Origin: CBDCEG01 sp965215775
Lineage (GTDB): Bacteria; Pseudomonadota; Gammaproteobacteria; Cardiobacteriales; Ostreibacteriaceae
DNA length: 64,000 nt
Reading direction: 5' to 3'
NCBI GenBank assembly: GCA_965215775.1
Contig: CBDCEG010000027.1
Coordinates: 62,001 to 126,000, forward strand
In this document: positions 1 to 9,202 of the stretch, piece by piece
How positions within the stretch are numbered: the first letter of the stretch is position 1
Layout of the letters: each line of letters starts with the position of its first letter
Notes under the pieces: model-generated
What the model saw: only the letters and a program-made list of their open reading frames with translations
The model's database searches: none
What the model was told of the DNA's origin: nothing
Position numbers and translations under genes: made by a program

Positions 1-722
1 TTGGAATTCGTGGTTCAAGAATTCAAAATATAACAAATGAATTAGCGGGTGAAAAAATAGATATTATTGTTTGGCAAGAAGAGCCTGTAGAATTTGTTAT
101 CAAAGCAATTGCTCCAGCAGAACCAACGGCGATAATAGTTGATGAAGAAAAACATGCTATGAGCCTATCATTCCCTGAAGATAAACTTGCAATTGCAGTA
201 GGAAGAGGCGGTCAAAATGTTAGACTTGCTAGTGAGCTAACAGGTTGGCGTTTAAATGTAATGACTGAAGAAGATTTTGCAAAAAAAGACAGTGATGAAA
301 AAGAAAAAGTAACTTCTTTCTTTGTGGAGAAACTTGATATTGATACAGATATTGCTGAAATTCTTGTTCGTGAAGGTTTCTCAACAATAGAAGAAATAGG
401 ATATATTGATATTAATGAGCTATACTCAATAGAAGAGTTTGATGAAGATATTGCAAACGAACTAAGAGATAGAGCAAGTGATATTTTACTAACTAAAGCT
501 TTGAGTGCTGAAGAAGAAATTGAAGGCGGTGATTCTGAAGCTATAGAAACCCTCAGTGGAGTTAGCCAAGAGTTACTTTTACAATTCAAACTAAATGGTT
601 TACAGACTTGGGATGATTTGGCGGAATTATCAACTGATGAATTAGTTGAAATGACAGGTATTGAAGATAAAGAAGCTGCTGAGCTGATTTTAAAAGCTAG
701 AGCACCTTGGTTTGAAGAGTAA
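1..722 (+). CDS. nusA: Transcription termination/antitermination factor NusA, C-terminal part (5' end outside window)
   Basis: The reading frame is already open at base 3, so this is the tail of a longer gene and the first internal ATG at 159 is not the start. The first 80 residues match the NusA KH region: GIRGSRIQNITNEL, then VGRGGQNVRLASELTGW. The last 130 residues are two acidic helix-hairpin-helix repeats (about 290-510 and 540-715), the C-terminal repeats of proteobacterial NusA that contact the RNA polymerase alpha subunit and lambda N. NusA binds RNA polymerase and modulates pausing and termination. The position directly before infB is the conserved order of this operon. Identity is secure; only the N-terminal RNAP-binding and S1 domains are missing from view. 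Confidence 0.95.
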   Translation, partial: GIRGSRIQNITNELAGEKIDIIVWQEEPVEFVIKAIAPAEPTAIIVDEEKHAMSLSFPEDKLAIAVGRGGQNVRLASELTGWRLNVMTEEDFAKKDSDEKEKVTSFFVEKLDIDTDIAEILVREGFSTIEEIGYIDINELYSIEEFDEDIANELRDRASDILLTKALSAEEEIEGGDSEAIETLSGVSQELLLQFKLNGLQTWDDLAELSTDELVEMTGIEDKEAAELILKARAPWFEE

Positions 723-818
723 ATTCAGAAATATAAACGATAAAATTAATTATTATAATATTATAATACGACTGTGATGTGAAAATTATAATTAAAACAT
801 AGTTGTAAAGAGGATAAA

Positions 819-3488
819 ATGAGTGATATAAGTGTATTAGATTTAGCGAAACAAATAAATACTGACATAGATAAGTTATTATCACAGCTAAAAGAAGCTG
901 GAGTAGATGTTAGTAATGAGACTGATAAAATATCAATAGAGCAAAAAACTATGCTACTTACATATTTACGACAATCTCATGGTAAAGCTAAAAAACCAAG
1001 AGCAAAAATATCACTTAAGAAAAAAAGCACAATATCACTTGATGGTAAAAAAGACGGTGTTTCTGTAGAGATAAGATCTAAAAAGAAAATTTTAGTAAAA
1101 CCAGAACAAACACAATCTATAGATAAAACTAAAACAAAAAAAGCAGTTGAAAAGAAAAAACCAGCTAAAATTGAGAAAAAACTAACAGCTGCTGAAATAG
1201 CAAAAAAACTAGCTGAAGAAAAAAGATTAAAACAAGGAGATGAGGCTAGAGAAACTGTTGAAGAGAAAAGAATTAAATCAGAGCAAGAACATACTCTTAA
1301 ACTTAAAGAAGAGCAAAAAAAGCGTATAGAGAATAAAAAACAAGAAGAGCAAAGACTTGCAGAAAAAGCCGCTGAAAGAAAAAAACAAGATCTTATTCAA
1401 AAACAAGCAGAAAAAGTTAAAAAAGAAGCTGAATCAACTAGACTAAAAAGGCTTGAAGAAGATGCTAAAGAAAATGCCAGAAAAGAATTTGAGAAACACA
1501 AAGAAAGAGAAAAGCAATCATCAAAACTAAATAAAGAAGACGATATAGCTAGAAAGCAGGCTGAAGAAGATTATAAAAAGCAAGTTGAAAGAGAGCGAAT
1601 GGGAGCTTCTAAATTTATAGAAAATAAAAAAGCAATAAGAAGAGCTGATAAAAAAGCATCTTTAAGAAAAGTTCAAAGCACCTTACAAGGCAAGCATAAA
1701 TTTGAAAAACCAACTAAAGAAATTGTTAAAAAAGAAGTAGAGCTTCCTGAAACAATTACAGTTGGTGAGTTAGCCAAAAAAATGCAGAAAAAAGCAAATG
1801 AATTAATTATGGTTCTTATGAAAATGGGTTCTATTGTTAATATCAATCAATTACTTGATCAAGATACTGCTGCCCTACTTCTTGAAGAGATGGATTATAC
1901 TTATATTTACACCAATGAAAATCAAGATGAAGAAGAGTTAGTTAAAGAAACAGAAACTAAGCATAGTGATATAAAACCAAGACCACCAATCGTTACAATT
2001 ATGGGGCATGTTGATCATGGTAAAACCTCTTTACTTGATTATATTCGTAAAACTAAAGTAACTTCAGGCGAAGCTGGTGGAATAACACAGCATATTGGTT
2101 CTTATCATGTTGAGTTAGACGATGGTGTTATAACATTTTTGGATACACCAGGACACGCTGCATTTACGGCTATGCGTGCACGTGGTGCAAAAGTTACTGA
2201 TATTGTAATTATAGTTGTTGCTGCTGATGATGGTGTTATGCCACAAACTATTGAAGCTATTCAGCATGCAAAAGCTGCAAAAGTTCCAATTATTATTGCA
2301 ATTAACAAAGTTGACAAACCAGACTCAGATATTGAAAAAGTAAAAGGAGAATTAGCACAACATGAAATCTTAACTGAAGATTGGGGAGGTGATATTATGG
2401 TTTCTAATGTTTCAGCGCATACTGGTGAAGGAATTGATGATTTACTTGAAAAAATTCTACTTCAATCTGAGGTTTTAGAATTAGAAGCAGCTTACAAAGG
2501 ACCAGCAACTGCAATAGTTGTTGAGTCAAGAGTTGACAAGGGTCGTGGTGCTGTTGCTTCTGTTTTGGTTAGACAAGGTTGTCTTGAAAAAGGAGATTTT
2601 GTTTTGGCAGGTCTTGAATATGGACGAATTAAGGCTATGAATGATGAAGCTGGAAAACCAATATTAAAAGCTGGGCCATCAATACCAGTTGAAATTTTAG
2701 GTCTTTCAGGAGCACCTGGATCTGGTGAGGACTTGATTTGTGTTGAAAACGAAAAGGTAGCTAAAGACTTAGCTAACAAAAGATCTATAAAACTAAAAGA
2801 AATAAAATTAGCTCAACAGCAAAAATCTAAACTTGAAAATCTATTTGCAAATGCAGGTGGAAGTGCTGAAAAACTTGAAGAGGTAAATGTTCTAATAAAA
2901 GCTGATGTGCATGGTTCGGCAGAAGCTCTAAAAGACTCATTAATTAAATTATCAACTGATGAAGTTGCGGTTAAGATAATTGCTTCTGGAACAGGTGGAA
3001 TAAGTGAATCTGATATAAATCTTGCTATTGCTTCAAATGCTTTGGTTGTTGCGTTTAATGTTCGTGCAGAGTTAGGGGCTAAAAGAATAGCTGATAATGA
3101 GGGCATTGATGTTCGTTATTATAATATAATTTATGATGCGATTGATGATATCAAACAAGCTATGACAGGTAAGTTAAGTCCAGAAATTAGAGAAGAAATT
3201 GTTGGAATTGCAGAAGTTAAAGAAGTATTTAAAGCACCTAAAATTGGACAGATTGCAGGTTGTGTAGTAATTGATGGATATGTAAAACATTCTTTCCCAA
3301 TTAGAGTTCTTCGTGATAGCGTTGTTATTTTTGAGGGTGAGTTAGAGTCTCTTCGCCGATTTAAAGATGAAGCGTCAGAAGTTAGAGCTGGGGTTGAATG
3401 TGGTATTGGTGTGAAAAACTATAATGATGTGAAAGTTGGCGATCAGATTGAGTGTTTTGAACGCAAAGAAATCGCAAGGACATTATAA
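819..3488 (+). CDS. infB: Translation initiation factor IF-2
   Basis: The 889-residue product is a full-length IF-2, the GTPase that places fMet-tRNA on the 30S subunit and promotes 50S joining. Residues 1-50 form an IF2_N-like domain. About 50-310 is a highly charged Lys/Glu/Ala-rich linker likely to be helical, with a second IF2_N domain near 315-365. The G domain follows, with G1 GHVDHGKT (around base 2008), G3 DTPGH and G4 NKVD, then domains II to IV to the C-terminus. The start is fixed by a good Shine-Dalgarno sequence (AGAGG) seven bases upstream. It follows nusA by 96 bases and precedes rbfA, the usual operon order. Nothing is abnormal in length or motifs. Confidence 0.97.
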   Translation: MSDISVLDLAKQINTDIDKLLSQLKEAGVDVSNETDKISIEQKTMLLTYLRQSHGKAKKPRAKISLKKKSTISLDGKKDGVSVEIRSKKKILVKPEQTQSIDKTKTKKAVEKKKPAKIEKKLTAAEIAKKLAEEKRLKQGDEARETVEEKRIKSEQEHTLKLKEEQKKRIENKKQEEQRLAEKAAERKKQDLIQKQAEKVKKEAESTRLKRLEEDAKENARKEFEKHKEREKQSSKLNKEDDIARKQAEEDYKKQVERERMGASKFIENKKAIRRADKKASLRKVQSTLQGKHKFEKPTKEIVKKEVELPETITVGELAKKMQKKANELIMVLMKMGSIVNINQLLDQDTAALLLEEMDYTYIYTNENQDEEELVKETETKHSDIKPRPPIVTIMGHVDHGKTSLLDYIRKTKVTSGEAGGITQHIGSYHVELDDGVITFLDTPGHAAFTAMRARGAKVTDIVIIVVAADDGVMPQTIEAIQHAKAAKVPIIIAINKVDKPDSDIEKVKGELAQHEILTEDWGGDIMVSNVSAHTGEGIDDLLEKILLQSEVLELEAAYKGPATAIVVESRVDKGRGAVASVLVRQGCLEKGDFVLAGLEYGRIKAMNDEAGKPILKAGPSIPVEILGLSGAPGSGEDLICVENEKVAKDLANKRSIKLKEIKLAQQQKSKLENLFANAGGSAEKLEEVNVLIKADVHGSAEALKDSLIKLSTDEVAVKIIASGTGGISESDINLAIASNALVVAFNVRAELGAKRIADNEGIDVRYYNIIYDAIDDIKQAMTGKLSPEIREEIVGIAEVKEVFKAPKIGQIAGCVVIDGYVKHSFPIRVLRDSVVIFEGELESLRRFKDEASEVRAGVECGIGVKNYNDVKVGDQIECFERKEIARTL

Positions 3489-3559
3489 AGAAATATAAAT
3501 ATTAATTAAGACATTACTAGTTAAGCTAATAAATACAAAACATAGGAAATATTTAAATT

Positions 3560-3952
3560 ATGGCAAGTCATGAAAGAGTAAAAAAAGTATCAGAGCAAAT
3601 TCGCAGAGAGTTAGTATCAATAATTCCTGAAGCTATTTATCACGATAAAATTGTATTTCTATCAGTTACAGCTATTAACTTAACTAGAGATTTTAAATAT
3701 GCTGATATATTTGTAACTTTAATTGGTAATGATGAATTTCGTGATGAAATTGTTGAATTACTAAATGAAAAAGCACCAACAATTAGACACTTATTAGCAC
3801 AGCAACTAACCACAAGAACAGTTCCCGCTATGATTTTTAAATATGATGAGTCTATTGAATACGGTGCAAATATGGACAATTTATTAACTGATTTAGTAAA
3901 AGATATTCCAGAAGATGAAAGTGCTTACGGTATTAAAAATACTGAGGATTAA
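3560..3952 (+). CDS. rbfA: Ribosome-binding factor A
   Basis: A 130-residue protein of typical RbfA length beginning MASHERVKKVSEQIRREL, the family's N-terminal helix, and continuing as a single KH-like domain. RbfA binds the 30S subunit and helps mature the 5' end of 16S rRNA. It matters most in the cold. It sits 71 bases after infB, as in most proteobacteria. The usual followers truB, rpsO and pnp are absent here; parC starts 18 bases downstream instead, so the operon has been rearranged after rbfA. Confidence 0.95.
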   Translation: MASHERVKKVSEQIRRELVSIIPEAIYHDKIVFLSVTAINLTRDFKYADIFVTLIGNDEFRDEIVELLNEKAPTIRHLLAQQLTTRTVPAMIFKYDESIEYGANMDNLLTDLVKDIPEDESAYGIKNTED

Positions 3953-3970
3953 CTAACCAAAGGAGCAAAG

Positions 3971-6232
3971 ATGGCATTTAATAACATTGAAACCCAACCT
4001 ATAAGAGAGTTTATTGAAAAGTCTTATTTGGATTATTCAATGTATGTTATTTTGGATAGAGCTTTACCAAGCTTAGCTGATGGGCTAAAACCAGTTCAAC
4101 GAAGAATTATTTACGCAATGTCTGAGCTTGGACTTTCTGCAGTTTCAAAACACAAAAAATCCGCAAGAACTGTTGGTGATGTTTTAGGTAAATACCACCC
4201 TCACGGAGATAGTGCTTGTTATGAAGCTATGGTTTTGATGGCTCAAAACTTTTCATATCGTTACCCATTAGTTGATGGGCAAGGAAATTGGGGGTCAATT
4301 GATGATCCAAAATCATTTGCAGCAATGCGTTATACTGAATCCAAACTAACAAAATACGCACAATTATTATTAAGAGAATTATCACAAGGAACAGTTGCTT
4401 GGCAAGATAATTTTGATGGTGCTTTAAAAGAGCCAATAACTTTACCAGCAATGCTTCCAAATGTTTTATTAAATGGTTCCATGGGAATAGCTGTTGGAAT
4501 GAGTACTGATATTCCACCTCACAATATTCAAGCGGTTGCGGATTGTTGTTTGGCAACCATTGACAATCCTGAAATAACTTCAACCCAGCTTGCCGATATT
4601 ATAAAAGGACCTGATTATCCAACTTATGGAGAATTAATAACTCCTAAATCTAATTTAGTTTCAATGTATGAAACTGGTCATGGCTCAATTAAATTGCGTG
4701 CAACTTATATTATAGAAGATAAAACAATTGTTCTAACTTCCCTACCCTATCAAACTTCTAGCACTAAAATTTTGGAGCAAATTGCAGGACAAATGGCATC
4801 TAAAAAATTGCCAATGTTAAGTGATATTCGTGATGAATCAGACCAAGAATCTCCTGTTCGTTTAGTGTTATTTCCAAGATCTAACCGAGTTGATTTGGAG
4901 CAAGTTGTTAGTCATTTATTTGCAACAACAGATTTAGAAAAAAACTATCGTGTAAATTTAAATATGATTGGTTTAGATAATAAACCTCAAGTAAAACCGT
5001 TAGCTACAATAATTAGCCAATGGTTAATTTACAGAAAGCAAACTGTTACTAACCGCTTACAAACTAGATTAGATATTGTTTTAAAAAGAATGCATTTACT
5101 AGAAGGTTTATTGGTTGCATTTTTAAACTTAGATGAAGTTATTAGAATTATTAGGGAAGAAGAAAATTCTAAACAAGTTTTAATTGATACATTTAAATTA
5201 ACTGTTTTACAAGCAGAATATATTTTAGAAACCAAATTACGACAGCTTGCAAGGCTAGAAGAAATGAAAATCCGTGAGGAACAAGAAAAACTAGAAAAAG
5301 AAGCTAATAAATTAAAAAGCCTTCTAAAAAGTCCTGCAAAACTAACAAACCTTATTCGTAAAGAAATAGAAACTATAAAAAAAGAATTTTCTGATAATAG
5401 AAGAACAATAATTATAGAAAGAGAAACTTCTAAAGCTATTGATGAATCAATGCTTACTCCATCTGAAACTGTAACAATAATTTTATCAAAAATGGGCTGG
5501 GTAAAATTAGCCAAAGGTGGGCAAATAAATCCAGAAGAGCAAAACTATAAAACAGGTGATAAGTTTCAAGCATTTATTGTTGGAAGATCCAACCAAACTG
5601 CAGTATTTTTAGCTGACGATGGGCGAACATTTAGCTTGCCAGCACATAGCTTACCTTCCGCGCGTGGATTTGGTGAACCACTTTCTGGTAAATTATCAAT
5701 TGGTGGGCGAAAATGTCTTTTTGCTTTACTTGATAAGGATAAAACTAAATATCTTTTTGCAAGCAATTTAGGTTATGGTTTTATTAGTGAATATCAAAAT
5801 ATGACTTCAAAAGCGAAAGCAGGTAAAGCTTTTATGAGTATTCCTAAAAATAAAAATATTAGTAAAATTGAGCCGATGCAACCTGTAAGACTTTCAGATG
5901 ATACTTCGCACATAATGTTTATAAGCAGTGATGGTTATGTTTTAGTTGTAGAAAAATCTGAAATTCCAGAATTAGGGCGTGGAAAAGGCAATAAACTTAT
6001 TCAAATTTCACCTAAATTATTACAAGAAGGAGTTACTCTAAAGGAAATAATTCCACTAAAAGAGAATGATACACTTAGGTTTAAAGTTGGTAGGTTTAAA
6101 GTTGGTAGGTTTAAGGAAAATATAACTTCTGAAGTTTGGCTTAACTGGTTATCAGCTAGAGCAAAAAGAGGTAAAAAACTTCCAAAAGGAATGGAACGAT
6201 ACAAGTTCATAGAAGTTGTTAGTGAAAAATAA
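3971..6232 (+). CDS. parC: DNA topoisomerase IV subunit A
   Basis: The 753-residue product matches gammaproteobacterial ParC, the DNA-cleaving subunit that decatenates daughter chromosomes together with ParE. The catalytic tyrosine is Tyr121 in AAMRYTESKL. The quinolone-determining region reads HPHGDSACYEAMV, with Ser81 and Glu85 in the unmutated state. The winged-helix/tower region is followed by a coiled coil near 430-470 and a C-terminal beta-pinwheel. Ribosome binding site AAAGGAG lies eight bases before the ATG. Near the C-terminus (bases 6076-6115) is an in-frame tandem 15-bp repeat giving RFKVGRFKVGRFK. No parE is nearby. Confidence 0.96.
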   Translation: MAFNNIETQPIREFIEKSYLDYSMYVILDRALPSLADGLKPVQRRIIYAMSELGLSAVSKHKKSARTVGDVLGKYHPHGDSACYEAMVLMAQNFSYRYPLVDGQGNWGSIDDPKSFAAMRYTESKLTKYAQLLLRELSQGTVAWQDNFDGALKEPITLPAMLPNVLLNGSMGIAVGMSTDIPPHNIQAVADCCLATIDNPEITSTQLADIIKGPDYPTYGELITPKSNLVSMYETGHGSIKLRATYIIEDKTIVLTSLPYQTSSTKILEQIAGQMASKKLPMLSDIRDESDQESPVRLVLFPRSNRVDLEQVVSHLFATTDLEKNYRVNLNMIGLDNKPQVKPLATIISQWLIYRKQTVTNRLQTRLDIVLKRMHLLEGLLVAFLNLDEVIRIIREEENSKQVLIDTFKLTVLQAEYILETKLRQLARLEEMKIREEQEKLEKEANKLKSLLKSPAKLTNLIRKEIETIKKEFSDNRRTIIIERETSKAIDESMLTPSETVTIILSKMGWVKLAKGGQINPEEQNYKTGDKFQAFIVGRSNQTAVFLADDGRTFSLPAHSLPSARGFGEPLSGKLSIGGRKCLFALLDKDKTKYLFASNLGYGFISEYQNMTSKAKAGKAFMSIPKNKNISKIEPMQPVRLSDDTSHIMFISSDGYVLVVEKSEIPELGRGKGNKLIQISPKLLQEGVTLKEIIPLKENDTLRFKVGRFKVGRFKENITSEVWLNWLSARAKRGKKLPKGMERYKFIEVVSEK
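6076..6115 (+). repeat. In-frame tandem 15-bp repeat inside parC
   Basis: Two perfect copies of TAGGTTTAAAGTTGG (6076-6090 and 6091-6105) are followed by a partial third copy. The repeat keeps frame and adds five-residue units to the C-terminal domain. It looks like a small slippage expansion. Confidence 0.85.
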
Positions 6233-6246
6233 ACCCAAAATCAACT

Positions 6247-7890
6247 ATGCAAGAAACTTCTATAAAAAACACCAAACAAAATTTTAACAAACAAGAACTT
6301 AGCAAAAAAGAAATATTAGATAAATACCACAAATACACTAGAGAATATTGGGAGAAAGCAACAGATACAAAAGCTCAACAAATAAACCAAGAGCATGTTG
6401 ATAGAGCCAATAAAGGAGTTGTTTTTTGGAACAAATGGGCTTCTGAGTTTATCAAAGATTTGAAAAAAGCTTACCCTAATATAAAAGAATTTAACAAAGC
6501 AATTGCGAAATATATAATTGTAAATCCAATAAAAGATGATTTTAATTATCGTGGTTTCATTTTTCCTATGGCTACAGAGTTTTTGGCGATTGACTTTACA
6601 AATGATGCGATTTTTATTGAAGCCATTTTTAAGGAAAGAGTGAATTTTAATGATATTAATTTTAATAGACGCTTAAATTTTACCAAAGCAATTTTTGTGA
6701 AAAATGTTTATTTTGCAAAAGTATCTTTTAATGAAAAATTAGATTTTTCCTCCACAATATTTAAAGGCAAAGTCTCTTTTGCTTATTTGACTTTTAATAA
6801 AGAGACCATTTTTTCCAATGTAACATTCAATAACCAAGCGGATTTTAGTCATTCAAGTTTTAAAAAAGAAGCTATTTTTACAAATGCAGTTTTTAAAAAC
6901 TTAACAAGTTTTGTAAATACTAAATTTGAAAAAGAAGTCAATTTTCAAGCAACCAAATTATATAGAAATGCAGAATTAAATTTTTCAGGAGCTAGATTTG
7001 ATGACTCAGTTTGCTTTATTGATGCAAAATTTGATGTATTTAATAAAAAAAATAAAAGAAGCAAAAATAATAATTTGCAAATTAACTGTCAAGTTGACTT
7101 TAGAGATACAGTTTTTAAACAACGACCAGTTATTGATAATTTTAAAAGTGATTTTTTTAGAGGAGGAACTGCTGGTTGGTTACAAAGCTTTATCTTTTTA
7201 TTAGCAACTATTATTTTTGCAGTTGGTTTTAACTTTTTATGGGAGCAATTTATATTTATAGCTCTTCCAATATTATCAATAGTTGGTTTAAGCCTTTATT
7301 TTTACTTGCCTAAAAAATATAATTCAAAAGATGATGAGGCAAAATTTAGAGCCTTAAAAGTTATTTCAGAAACCAATAGTAATTATTTCAAAAGTGCAGA
7401 ATTTAATGCTTGTGAGCTTAACTGCGAAAGGCTAAATAATCAGCTAAAATGGTATAAAAAAGTTCCAAATACTCTATTCAAATTAGTTTCTGATTATGGT
7501 CTTAGTTTGATTAAACCATTATCCTTATGGTTTTTCTCTTTAGTATTTTTTTCACTATTTCAAATAATAGGTTTCAATCTCAAAAATGATACCGTTTTTG
7601 ATCCAAAAGCAACCACAGTTCATTCAGCCCTTTGCCCTACTTCAGTTCGCTTAAATAAGTTACCATCTGATTTTATAAATTGCTCTGATAAAATTCATTA
7701 TATAATTTCACCCTCAGTTCCTAATATTTTCCAAGATATTTATTACCTTAGAGAGATTAGGTATCGTGTTTTTGGGGAAAATAGTATTGTTAATAATGGA
7801 ATTTTAATTGCTAGATTTTTCCAATCTTTGTTTTCTTATTTAGCTTTATTTTTATTTGCTCTTGCTATTAGAAGTAAGTTTAAAATATAG
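6247..7890 (+). CDS. Pentapeptide-repeat membrane protein
   Basis: A 547-residue protein of unknown specific function. Residues about 110-270 show a regular ten-residue period with Phe at every fifth position (for example FTNAVFKNLTSF), the signature of a pentapeptide-repeat right-handed beta helix. Here the central residue is almost always Phe rather than Leu. The rest is membrane protein: hydrophobic segments at about 313-332, 336-354, 423-447 and 518-541, with a soluble stretch between the second and third. The N-terminal 100 residues are charged. It begins 14 bases after parC. Pentapeptide proteins can mimic DNA and protect gyrase or topoisomerase IV (Qnr, MfpA), but the membrane-anchored class is uncharacterised, so the parC neighbourhood should not be over-read. 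Confidence 0.7.
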   Translation: MQETSIKNTKQNFNKQELSKKEILDKYHKYTREYWEKATDTKAQQINQEHVDRANKGVVFWNKWASEFIKDLKKAYPNIKEFNKAIAKYIIVNPIKDDFNYRGFIFPMATEFLAIDFTNDAIFIEAIFKERVNFNDINFNRRLNFTKAIFVKNVYFAKVSFNEKLDFSSTIFKGKVSFAYLTFNKETIFSNVTFNNQADFSHSSFKKEAIFTNAVFKNLTSFVNTKFEKEVNFQATKLYRNAELNFSGARFDDSVCFIDAKFDVFNKKNKRSKNNNLQINCQVDFRDTVFKQRPVIDNFKSDFFRGGTAGWLQSFIFLLATIIFAVGFNFLWEQFIFIALPILSIVGLSLYFYLPKKYNSKDDEAKFRALKVISETNSNYFKSAEFNACELNCERLNNQLKWYKKVPNTLFKLVSDYGLSLIKPLSLWFFSLVFFSLFQIIGFNLKNDTVFDPKATTVHSALCPTSVRLNKLPSDFINCSDKIHYIISPSVPNIFQDIYYLREIRYRVFGENSIVNNGILIARFFQSLFSYLALFLFALAIRSKFKI

Positions 7891-7895
7891 GCAAG

Positions 7896-7916
7896 CATAT
7901 GTTTAAAAAAGATAAA
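7896..7916 (+). repeat. Direct repeat, copy 1: duplicated cmoA start region upstream of fic
   Basis: These 21 bases are identical to 9182-9202, which contain the start codon and first codons of cmoA (ATG TTT AAA AAA GAT AAA). The copy here is non-coding remnant sequence just before the Fic gene. The two copies bracket the Fic gene plus about 165 bases. Confidence 0.85.
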
Positions 7917-7918
7917 TC

Positions 7919-9016
7919 ATGAGTAAATTTAAAATAACCAAACTTCCAATCAATTTTGATTTTGAAAGTAAAAATGTATTAAAAAAATTAGCTGATGCAA
8001 AATCAGCACTTGCTGAATTAAAAGGATTTGTAAATATAATTCCAAATCAGGATATTTTAATAAATAGTCTGATTTTACAAGAAGCAAAGGATAGTTCTGA
8101 AGTAGAGAATATTATAACTACTCATGATGAGCTTTTTAAAGCTGAATTAAAACCGAATTTAATTAAAAATATTGCTACTAAAGAAGTTCAAAATTATAAA
8201 TTAGCTCTTATAAAAGGAGTTAAACAGATAAAAAATGATAATATTATTTCAAATAAAACTATTCTTGATATCCAAAAAGAATTAGAAAAAAATGATGCTG
8301 GGTATAGAAAGTTACCTGGTACAAAATTACAAAATGATCAAACAGGAGATATTATTTATACACCACCACAAAATCACCATGAAATTATAGAGTTAATTGG
8401 TAACTTAATTGAATATATAAATAAAGATGATTTGCAAAATATTGATTCACTTATAAAAATGGCGATTATTCATTTTCAATTTGAGTCTATCCATCCTTTT
8501 TATGATGGAAATGGAAGGACGGGAAGAATTTTAAATATTTTATATCTTATTCAACAAGGATTGTTAGAAAACCCAATCTTGTATTTAAGTCGTTTTATTG
8601 TACAAAACAAAGGAAATTATTATAAATATTTACAAAATGTGAGAGATGATAATAATTGGGAAGCTTGGATATTATTTATTTTGGAGGGTATAGAAATTAC
8701 TGCAAAAGATACATTAAGTATCTTAAAAGAAATTAAAGAAGCAATGCAAGAATATAAATATTTTTTAAGAGATAATTTCCCTTTTTATAGTCAAGATTTA
8801 ATTAATAATATTTTTACTCACCCATATACAAAAATAGACTTTTTAAAAAATGATCTAAAAATAAGTAGACAAACTGCATCAAAATATTTAAATAAACTTG
8901 CAGATCACAATAGTAATTACATTGAAAAAGTAAAGGTTGGGAAATTTGATTATTTTATAAATGTTAAACTTTTTAACATTTTGGCACATAAAAGAAATGT
9001 TATGTTAACGAAATAG
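7919..9016 (+). CDS. Fic family protein (class II, predicted AMP transferase)
   Basis: A 365-residue Fic protein. The N-terminal Fic_N region carries the autoinhibitory motif SSEVEN (residues 59-64), which fits [ST]xxxE[GN] ahead of the Fic core (class II). The core has the complete active-site motif HPFYDGNGRTGR with catalytic His192. The last 60 residues look like a winged helix (LKISRQTASKYLNKLA). Fic enzymes usually transfer AMP from ATP to a protein hydroxyl; the target is unknown. No antitoxin gene lies beside it, consistent with self-inhibition. The gene is bracketed by a 21-bp duplication of the cmoA start, so it was probably inserted between the pentapeptide gene and cmoA. Confidence 0.88.
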   Translation: MSKFKITKLPINFDFESKNVLKKLADAKSALAELKGFVNIIPNQDILINSLILQEAKDSSEVENIITTHDELFKAELKPNLIKNIATKEVQNYKLALIKGVKQIKNDNIISNKTILDIQKELEKNDAGYRKLPGTKLQNDQTGDIIYTPPQNHHEIIELIGNLIEYINKDDLQNIDSLIKMAIIHFQFESIHPFYDGNGRTGRILNILYLIQQGLLENPILYLSRFIVQNKGNYYKYLQNVRDDNNWEAWILFILEGIEITAKDTLSILKEIKEAMQEYKYFLRDNFPFYSQDLINNIFTHPYTKIDFLKNDLKISRQTASKYLNKLADHNSNYIEKVKVGKFDYFINVKLFNILAHKRNVMLTK

Positions 9017-9181
9017 CTTTTTCTTAACAAGAAAATACTTTGATGTTAAGACCTTTAAAGTTTTCAAAAAAAACAGCTATAAAAATTAAAAATTTTTTAA
9101 ATTAAAAAAGTAAAGAACTTCTAAGAAAAATTAAAAGAAAAGTAGAAGAAGAAATTGAAAATAAATAGATAATAGGTAAAA

Positions 9182-9202
9182 CATATGTTTAAAAAAGATA
9201 AA
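9182..9202 (+). repeat. Direct repeat, copy 2: functional cmoA start
   Basis: Identical to 7896-7916. This copy carries the used cmoA start codon at 9185. Between fic and this repeat (9017-9181) lies AT-rich sequence. It contains a 20-codon ORF starting at 9042 and, further on, an open frame reading ELLRKIKRKVEEEIENK before a stop. Neither can be assigned. Confidence 0.85.

Noticed and set aside
212..589. Long antisense ORFs over nusA, infB, parC, atp, guaA and other genes
   Set aside because: They are shadows of strong coding frames: Ser/Ile-rich translations without recognisable domains or ribosome binding sites.
159..722. nusA start at the first ATG
   Set aside because: The frame is open to the window edge and the upstream codons match the NusA KH region.
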